From assembly GCA_023374025.1 (NCBI GenBank), contig SIJG01000005.1, positions 3,042,427 to 3,106,426 of the forward strand: a stretch of 64,000 nt of DNA, written 5' to 3'. Positions 55,101 to 64,000 of the stretch are shown one piece after another (position 1 is the first letter of the stretch; every line of letters starts with the position of its first letter). The position numbers and the translations under genes are program-made. The stretch comes from Heterodera schachtii (taxonomy: Eukaryota; Nematoda; Chromadorea; Rhabditida; Heteroderidae). The notes beneath the pieces are model-generated. The model was not told the origin of the DNA and did not search any database. It saw nothing but the letters and a program-made list of their open reading frames with translations.

Positions 55101-58100
55101 ATTTCCTGTTCATATCCGCTTCAAATTAAATTCTCCTTATTTTTCAGCCCAATAAGGCGAGCTTTTTCTGGAAAATTCAAATTTAAACCAATTAATTCCA
55201 ACAAAAATTCCTATTTAAGTCCGCCAAAATATTGCAATTCTGAAAAATCCTTTGCCTACCAATTTATGTCGAAAATGTGCCCAGATTCAAAACTGATTTG
55301 TGGGGTTAAAGGAAAAGAGACATCAAAAAATTCGAGGTCGAGACTCTCGAACAAAAAGAGAAGAGCTAGTAAAATTTAAAAAATTGTTACAAAGAAGTCA
55401 GAAATTTAAAAAATGAGAAAGGAAACGATAAGTCATTAAGCTATTGAATTTAAAATAATTACTGAGAAAATAAGTTAGTTTAAAAGTAAATTGTTAAATT
55501 ATTTTAAATGTAAATTTTCTCCGCAGAATTTTAAACAAATTATGGGAAACATCAACCGACGGAGATGGCTCCCTGCTTTTATTGCCGCAATTTTGCCATT
55601 GCCTTAAAATCCGGCTTCTCAGCTTCCAAGCGCTAATTTAGGACAAATGGCATTAATCAAATGAAAAATTGCTTTAATTTGAACGGAAATGTTTGCTTTG
55701 AGTGATGCCCACACGAACACCGCGTGGCACACTCCGCTGCTTTTGCTTTGCAATTTTGGCACGGATTATTTGGCACTTTTGCCACCGCCATTCCGCACAC
55801 TCATCTCCTTAATCAAATCCAGGGTCGTTAAAACAGATTCCCCCCGTAAAAAATAAAAGAAAAACAAAAGTTCAACGCGCCGGATTAAAAAAGGCACATC
55901 ATCAATTTGGCCAAAACTAATTAATTAATTAATTGGGCGAGGACCGAAATGGAAATTGGCCGCGTGGCGCTGGTGCCGAGAAGCCCGTCAAATGCCCTGC
56001 TGCCTGCGGGGGGGGGGGGGGGGGAGGAGCGGTGATTAGCCGCTGCAAAGTAAGCCGCCGCTAATGAAATTCAAAGACATATTAATGATGCAAGGTGCTG
56101 GTAACATTAAGCGGACGGAATTTAGGCACTAATTGTATCAAGGGCATTCTCATTCACAGTTCGAGTGCCGAAATGGGAACAGAGAGAGCGAATTCCCGAA
56201 AAATGATGTTGGCTAAATTTGAGAAGGCGCACAGCATGATATGGCTTCTAAGCTTATTATGCCAAAACGAGAAATATTGTGCGGGGTTTGTGTATGTATT
56301 AATTTCAAAAAGTTTATGGCATCACGTCAAATTTTCTGGCCAAAATTGAAGCAGTTCAAAGACTCCTAAAAGAGGCTTTTAGTGCCATTGAATTTTTTGA
56401 TCTTTTTATTTGAAGCCGCTTTTCTCATGAAGTAAAATTAAATGTTGGAGAATAATCGGCACATTTTGGTTTTGCCGAACTGTTTAATCTGAATGTTGTG
56501 CCATTTGTGCAAGAGTTGTGGCAACAACGGCAAAGAAGCTTTCATTGGTCATCAAAATAAATCCGAGTTTAACATCGGTCGATTAATCTTTGTTTAAACC
56601 AGAAATAGAGAATTCAGAAATTACAGAGCTTATGAAATAACAAAAAAAAATTCTATTATAATTAAAAAATGAATAAATAAATAATAATATTTATGATCAA
56701 CTTTACTGTTGTAATGCGAATTTCCGTTTGAATTTTAGGACCAAAAGGTAAAAATGAAAAATCCCAATTTAAACAGATAGAATTTTTAAAAAGTTTTTTT
56801 CTTTTTCCCAGGGGGGTTATCATTAATTAATGCCTCTGTATAAAATTGTGAGTCCATTAATGAATTTTTGCAGATAAATCTAATTTATTACTAATCTTTC
56901 ATTTTTTAATTCCTTCCCATTTTTGCGTCCATTAATTAATAATGAGTGCTTTTGTTTTGCATTCCAAATTAATAGCATGCCAATTTGTCTAATTTAATGG
57001 CAATCGCCTCACGCGCCCCCGCCTTTTTTTCACATGCTAAAATTTAAATGAAACTTAACAAATGAAAATTATTTTGAATAGTTAATCTGTTTTAATAATT
57101 GAAAAATTATTTTGAAAGTATTTTTAAAAATAATTATTTTTTTTGAAAAGCTTAATATTTGCAGTTAAATAATTAATTTGTCAATAAATAAATAAATATG
57201 TTAAAATTTCCCTAAAGTATGGGATTAAGGAAGGCGTGTAAAAAAATTTTCCGTTCATTATTTATTTTAAGTGCTCCCAATTTTCGGAAACGGATGTGTA
57301 ATTCCTCCGCCCCCCCTCCCCTTGGTCCATAATATTTCAGATTATCTTTGGCCCCTTCTGTTTCACACTCTTTGGCACGGCTAATTCTTCACAGGACCAT
57401 GTGACCAATTGAATGAATAATGCGGCGCCGGGTGCCGTGCCGTTGGACGGCGGAAGTCAGTGACGGATATATGAGTGAATGCCCCGCCCCCCGCAGTGCC
57501 ATCCTATCCGGTGAGGGGGGGGGGCAAGGATGGGAATGGCACTTCCTTCACAAATTTAAGTGTTAATGGGGGAGAGGGGACGATGCGCTCAACATTTGGG
57601 GGCGGGAAGTGATGAAATTAACAGTTAAATGTGGAGAAAAATGCCAAAAAATTCAATGCCATCCCTCTCATTGCGGGAGGAGCTTTGAAGGGAATGGCAT
57701 TTTTTGTAAAACAAATTTAAAGGGGGCAATGGCATTATTGGGCTAAGGAGTGAAAAAGTATGGCTAAAAGAGGATGAGGAAGAGGAAGTGGCACAAAAAC
57801 TGTAATAATGGCATGGCATATTCCCGAGACTAAATAATGGACCACAAAGCAAAATGTGCCGGGGGGAATAAAGAAAAACCCCAGAAAATTATGAAATTTT
57901 AAGAAAATAATTTTAAACAACTTTTGGTTGGAACGAAACCGAAGAAGAAGAGAAAAGTTTGGAATTTTTTGCTAACATTTTTAATAAAACCAGCAAATTC
58001 TTGGAACTTTAGCAAAATTCACGAAAAAGTGAAAACCAAAATTTTCAAAAAAAAAACCCTTAACGCAAAGTTTTGGCAAAATGTAAAGTTCAACTAAAAT

Positions 58101-59693
58101 TTTTTGTACCGCAAAATAATAGAAAATGATATGCTCGTCAGAAACCCAAATAAGTACAAAAGAGCACATTTTCTATTTGTCAATAATGAGCCAAAAGTAC
58201 GTACAATTTTTCGAAAAATATGTACTTTTAGCATTTGCCAATCTGTGATGACTTAGCCAGCCAAAAAAGGAAAATAAATGGACTAAAAAATTTGATTTAA
58301 AATAATAGAAAAACGATTAAAAATAAATAAATGCACGATGAATATTTCCTATTTTGAAATTAAATTTTTTAATAATTTAATTATTTATTTTTTTAAATTA
58401 AAAAAAAATTTCGGAAAGTGAAGAAAAGTCGATAAAAATTGTAGTTAAAAAATGTATCTAATTGCTTTAATTTTTGGTTTCTTAATCACAAAACGGGGGG
58501 AAATTTGGCATTTAATTTGGAAATATTTTAAATGTCTCGCGGCACGACAGATGGCAACAACATAACTTTGACATTTAAAATTTCTTGCGTTGAAATTTTA
58601 AGTTTTGACATGATGAGAAGGTCATATGATGGAAAATTTGGACTTCGTTTTAATAAGCTATAAAATTGGGAATTAATTTATTTTAAATTTTGCAAAATTA
58701 GCGCTGCTTAATGCAAAGGCACAAACTAGAAAACATGCCAAGAAAAATGCCATTAAACGGCATTTTACAGCTTTCAAAAGATCTTTGGTTGCGCGAAATG
58801 CAATTATGGCTGAGTGGATCAAAACCCAAAAAAATAGGTGCCAAAAAGTGAATTCAAATAAATAGATAAATTAATTCAAAAATTAAAAAAAATGAAAATT
58901 ATTTTAAATGATTGCGCTATGGCATTCAGCAATAATTTGTTTTTAACAAAAAAAAACAACTTCAAAAGTGCCAACGGCCAACACATTTTCTGACTCATTT
59001 TAACTAATTCACCGAAATTGCAATTAATTGGCACATCTGTCGTCCGTCGGCACAACAAAAAAAAATGCCAATTCTTATTATTCCGCTTCTGACCTCATCT
59101 GCTGAAAGGCCAAGAGACATTGTTGCCGTTAAATTCAGCTGCCAACCGGGCAATTTTTGATCACTTATATTGGCATTATTAAATGCATTTTTCTTAGAGA
59201 ATTGCCACATGAGAAGGTTAAAGGGTATATTATGCACAAGGCAGGGTTAGAATTTAGAAAGTACGGAAATTAAAAAAAATAAAATTGTGGGGAGGGGAAC
59301 TATTATTTTTAAAGAAATTTATGAATTTTATTATACTTTCAATTAGGCAGACAGAATGGCATAGCTAAAGAAAATTTTGGAGGGTTCAAGTATCATTGGA
59401 AAAAAATGAAAATAAAAAAATAATAATTTAAACGGCAAAATTGTAAAAATTAATTTGAAAACTGTTTCGGAAGTCATTAGAGAGAGCGAAAGAGAGAGTT
59501 TGGATGGGTTTTCGGTTTTCCTTATTTTTAAAATGTGAAAATTAAGAAAATTCTGATTTTAAAATAGAGAATTACATCCTGGATGACTAGAGAGAGTTCG
59601 AAGTCTTAATTACATTTAAAAACACTAGATATTCCTAACAAATAGGCAATTAATTGACCTTGAAACATTTATTTGCTTTTTAAAATGAAGTTT

Positions 59694-59788
59694 TCCAAAA
59701 AATCCAGGTCCAGGCCTAAGATCCAGGCAATGACAAGCCTGGATTTTTGTCCAGGTCCAGGCTTTTTTTTCAAAATGTCGAACTCGAA
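59694..59788. repeat. Fragment of the CCAGG-rich MITE family
   Basis: Inverted relative to the element at 36506-36765. It shares TGACAAGCCTGGATTTT, CCAGGTCCAGG and the terminal words TTTTCAAAATGTCGAACTC. The outer end is lost. Confidence 0.6.
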
Positions 59789-62146
59789 AATATTTACGCA
59801 AATGTTTTTTTTATGATTTTGTATATGTTTTTGGCTTTTGAGTCTCAAAAAGTACTGTCAAATCGATACAAAAATAAAATAAAATAAAAATGGGAAGGTG
59901 ATTTGTGAACACACAGCACAGTTTGGCCACCATCGCAAAAGAGCAGCAGCGAAGTTTCAATTACAACAACAAACACTTTGCCCACTTTTCTTATTATTCA
60001 TCGCCAATTACCCACCGAACATTTTTTCATTTTCCGTTTAATTTTTGCCTCCGAGAAAAAAAAGGGTGAGGCGAAGTGGGATTAGTCATAAGTGGCCAAA
60101 TATAAAATATGCTTTACATATGTTAGCATTTCGATCAAAAAAGATGAAATATTTTTAGCGGCAAATTCAAAAGTTCGACCCGACAAATTTAAAAAAAATT
60201 ATTCTCGAAATTTAATTTAAGAATTTAAATGTCTTCTAAATAACTTGCGAGAATTTGCTTTCAGTTATTAAGTCGAGATTTGTCTTTTTTTGGGTTGCTT
60301 TGAACTTTTGTCGTGCCGTGATTTTGTCCGGGCGCCAAAAATTGTAAGAAACAATATCCTCCTAATAGATGTGTTAAATTGAATAAATGTTATGCGATTT
60401 TATATTTGTGGCCATCGAATTCCAATTATCGTATTTTTTTACAGAATTTATTACCTGAGTTTTGGATAATGTTTGTTGGCTTGGTCAGAACATTTTATAA
60501 TGGAAAAAGCCCAAAAGCCCCTCCCGGGGCTTGGCCAGCGGTTCAGCAGCAACAGAAGCAGCCGAAAATTGATGGAATATTTGGGCAATCAAAAAAGCAA
60601 AAAAAAAAAAAAAAAGGCAGTAAAACGATAGCAAAAAGTGGGAGACTTTTGTTGACGGGAAGCCCGGGGGGATCATGCTCAGCAAAAGCTAATCCAATGT
60701 AAGAAATGCCACTCAATCACCGGCAATGGCCAACAACAGGATTTGGCCGCCCAACTGCCCCATGGGCCAGGGAGGGGAAAGCGAAATAGGAGGGAAAAGC
60801 ATCCCCCCATTTCCCACGAGCGGGGAGCGGTTTTGCCTCTCGAGACTCTCGAGGTGTACATTTGAGCCATTTTTAAAGCAAAAGGCATGACGCTGACCAT
60901 CTCGGCAGCAGCAGCAGCAGCAGCAACAACAGAGGGGAAAAGCATAGACAAAATGACAAAAAGCAAAACGTAAAAAGGGGCCGGCGGCCGTCTGCTGTGC
61001 CCTGTGGGCACACATAACAAGCGGAGGAGGAGGAAAAGCCATGGGCCATAAGGCCGGGTAGGGGGGGGGAAAGTCCACCCCAAAAACAACACCTGACAGA
61101 CTCTGACTGACTGATGGGCTTTTGCTGGTCCCATCCCCCGAAGGGGGGGGGGGGAAGGATTTTGTTGGGCTCAAAATGCAGAAGCAGAAGCAGCATTTTA
61201 TTTTTTACTTTTTTCTCTTTGTGTCCAATGTGTGGTGGACGCGGACGCCCTCTCCCCGGAGGGGGGAAAGGGGGGAAAGGAGGGGGTGACGACGACTCGT
61301 CAGCCCCCGAGGGGCCGAGCGGGGGGCGGGGACAGCAGCAAAACCCCGGCCAAACACACCGGAAGGGCTAACAAATAAGTCATAAAATTATACATACACC
61401 ACACCACACACACATACACATACACTCATAACTCGTAATAATAACCCAACGGCGGAAAAGCGGCGGGTAAAGGCAAAATGGGGGATGGACCACAATAACA
61501 AAGTGGGAGTTCTGCTGTAGAATTTTGAAAATTTAGGATTTTTCAAATTATTTAATTTAAACAGTGTTGCCAGTGCGTTTCGCAAAACCGCCAGAAAGGG
61601 CAATTCCAACAACAAAAAATTGCCATAACTTTTAACAGATTCGCTATTGGCACCAATTTTATTCTCTATTATTTAGTAAATAACTTTTTTTAGATTCATA
61701 AATTTGCATCAATAAAAAAAAAAAAAATTAAAATCACAAGTTTTTGGAACTGTACCCTTTTTTTAGGTTTTATAATTATGTAAATTGATTTGAAAGCTAG
61801 TTTTGCAAAAATTATGAACAAAATTTCCTAATTTGGTGGCTTTATGAATCGCACATCACGTGGAGGGAAATTTAAATGGTCTTAATTTTAAAAATTGTCG
61901 CAAATACAGCAGGTCTCGCCGCAACGGCCTATCTTCTAGGCCAAAAATATTTCATCAATTGTCAAATTATGAAATTTATTTTAAAATTTTAGGATTGGTA
62001 AAACCCGGAAGTTGCCAATTTAAAGTGGCACTTTGAAAATTTGTAAAAATTAACACAAAAAATGCCCATGTCAAAGATGAATAAACATTGTATGTGTGTG
62101 CGTGTCCATGGACAAAGAATGCCGTTGGGGACAACACATGACCAAT

Positions 62147-62227
62147 TGGCACACAAAAGGCCCCCCCCCCCCAGGGGACGGAGAATGGCATTTTTGCTGC
62201 CCATTCAAGCATGGCCTGATGAAAGGG
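62147..62227 (+). repeat. Dispersed non-coding element, copy 2
   Basis: CCAATTGGCACACAAAAGGC, then 12 C, then GAATGGCATTTTTGCTGCCC and ATTCAAGCATG. It matches 50184-50250 except in the C-rich spacer. Confidence 0.5.
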
Positions 62228-64000
62228 CCTCTGCTGCCCCGTGTGAGTACGGTACCCGCCTTTTAGCACCACCCCGCCACCAGTGCCCTATCATTGTGCC
62301 GGGAATTGTTGTGCCAATCTCGGAGGCAAAAGGCTGCAAATTGGGCCGGGGCGGGGACGGGGGACCCATTGGCCAAAGAGTTGGGCAATGAATGGTCCCG
62401 CCAGGCATTTGTGGAATGTGTGAGATGGGATTTTGGACGGATGAATGGCCTTGGCATTTGCCACACGACCCTCGGGGGAGGGAAGGGACGAATTTGGGCC
62501 AACGAAAAAGGGGGAGGGAAGAGAAGAGAGAGAGGGCATCTGTTGGACACTGATTTATGGCATCGGAAGACAAAATGAATTATGATTATGATGAAGAGGA
62601 AGAGAATGTAAATGGGAGGGAGCAAACGGAGCGCAAAACAAAAGAGAGAATGGCAAAAAAAAAGTGCCAACTTTTAAAAAGCATAGCGATTGGACCAATT
62701 TTATTTATTTTTTTATTAGCATCATTATCTGACTGAATTGGCCTACCGCGGGATCATGTGACAGTCCACAACACAGGAATCTGATCCGACGTTACCCAGG
62801 AAAGTCGCAGTTGCCGAGCCGACCAATTAGTTAATTAGTTCATTAGGCGGTGTTCATTTTTTGTCCCCTCCAGTGAACGGTGCCTTGTTGTTGTTATTGT
62901 TCAACTCGCTGTTCTCGATGAGTACCGCCTGGGTTCAAGCTTCTTCCTGCTGGAACTGATCTGAATCAGCTTACGGAAATAAGAGAAAGAAATTTCGCAC
63001 TGAATGTTCTCCCCAAAAATGGGCAATTGTAATAATAATGGGCGACGGGAGGGGGGGCGATGCCCGGACATTAGCAAAGGTGGGAGGTGGTGGTGGTGAT
63101 CAGCAGCCGAACAACATTATAATGATGATGGGCATGGAGGGAGATGGACAAAACCATCACCGCCACAGCCCATTTGGGGGTGGACCGACCGATCACTGAA
63201 AGGACAAATAAAAGGGAAGAGGAGAGAGAGTGGACAACACAAAAAAAGGAGGGGGAGGGGAGAAAGCCTTTCTTCCCCCCGAGGGGAAGGAACGGAGGAG
63301 GAAAAGTTGCGCAGCCCGGGGGCGGGGACCATTGGGCGGGGGCGGGGGGTTGTAGGGCCCTGCCGCCCCGTTGTGTGGTGTCCTCTGCTGCTGCTGGTTG
63401 GTCCAGCGCCCAAACAACAAAATCTTCACATCATCACATCACATTATCGGGTGGTCGTCTTCGTCTTCGTCCACATCCATTTTTGGTAACAAATTGAGTG
63501 CCCCCAGCCCCAGGGGGGGGTGGGGGGCGGCAGGAAAACAATATCACCAACCGACCAACCGCAGCACAACGGGCGCGAAGAGGGAGGGGACACTCTTTCG
63601 TCGCCCTTTCACCAGCTTTTTTCCTTTCGCTCTCTCTAATTGAGGAAAAGCTAATGATGGGAAGGGTGAAGCCGATGGGGACGACGAAGAAGTGGATTAG
63701 AAAAGTGAAGGTGGGACGGGGTGTATGGGAGAATGATCGGAACGGGCTGCTGGTGGTCAAAGAGTGTTTGGAGAGATGCAAAAAATGGAGGATGGACATA
63801 ATCACAAAATGAGGCATAATTAGGTGTGTTCAATACGGAATGATCAGAATAGTTTCTGACTATGTGATCAGAGTATGTTGAAACACAAAGACTGATCAGC
63901 AGAGATTGTTTTGCTAAATTATTATACATTTCTACAGATTTTTATCCCAAAAAATGTCATTATGATCACCGGACAAATGCAAAAAGTGATTTTTAATGGG

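Larger units (their letters stand above)
52132..64000. other. Upstream region of the receptor gene, no gene recognised
   Basis: Almost 12 kb without a convincing coding exon on either strand. The open frames found are low-complexity, overlap on both strands, and lack splice-linked continuation. The region is rich in poly-G/C tracts (56008-56024, 61143-61154, 62161-62172), CCCCCGAGGGGG-type hairpins (for example 53234-53265, 61127-61160), and ATTAATTAATT runs. It may hold distal regulatory DNA for the receptor. Confidence 0.5.

Noticed and set aside
55056..55379. 107-codon + strand frame
   Set aside because: No recognised domain, no consistent splice context, AT-rich codons unlike the real genes.
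60379..60702. 107-codon + strand frame with Lys run
   Set aside because: The run comes from a poly-A stretch; no supporting exon structure.
1..64000. Search for spliced-leader RNA genes, telomeric repeats, CRISPR arrays and transposase genes
   Set aside because: None seen on either strand by reading; all mobile-element calls rest on ends and duplications only.

Overview
The window is nuclear DNA of a nematode, most likely a plant-parasitic cyst nematode (Heteroderidae, Globodera or Heterodera type). The reasons are AT-rich sequence, many short GT-AG introns (one probable GC-AG), possible trans-splice acceptors just before start codons, and two members of an F-box-like family that I recognise from cyst nematodes. 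It holds no bacterial gene, CRISPR array or virus. Four protein-coding genes can be assembled exon by exon with matching splice phases, plus one tRNA-like gene.

Layout. (1) 383-2069 (+) is an F-box-like gene of five exons, followed by about 5 kb of intergenic DNA full of foldback and MITE-type repeats. (2) 7118-22841 (-) is a large cadherin-superfamily gene of about 30 exons (about 1,940 aa). It has a signal peptide, several cadherin repeats, one membrane segment and a Gly/Asn/Gln/His-rich tail; two exons each carry one base too many. (3) 22861-27361 is intergenic. (4) 27362-28652 (+) is a second F-box-like gene, a paralogue of the first with two exons of identical length. (5) 28745-32707 is intergenic and repeat-rich. 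(6) 32708-52072 (-) is a nuclear hormone receptor of the TR2/TR4/HR78 type (C. elegans NHR-41 class). It has 15 coding exons and about 1,640 aa, with a long Gln/Ala-rich N-terminus, a complete two-zinc DNA-binding domain and a ligand-binding domain split by about 195 low-complexity residues. Its long 5' introns hold a tRNA-like gene, a hAT-like MITE, a 120-bp tandem array and a doubtful small ORF. (7) 52132-64000 is upstream, apparently non-coding DNA with G/C tracts and scattered repeats.

The genes do not form an operon or pathway. The receptor would be a nuclear transcription factor, the cadherin a cell-surface adhesion or signalling protein, and the F-box-like proteins possible substrate adaptors of ubiquitin ligases. 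Other notable signals are four MITE-like insertions with 7/8 or 8/8 target-site duplications, about 18 poly-G/poly-C tracts of 9-17 bases, and a dispersed repeat core shared by elements with different ends. All gene models come from reading frames and splice-site phase only; no transcript or database evidence was available.
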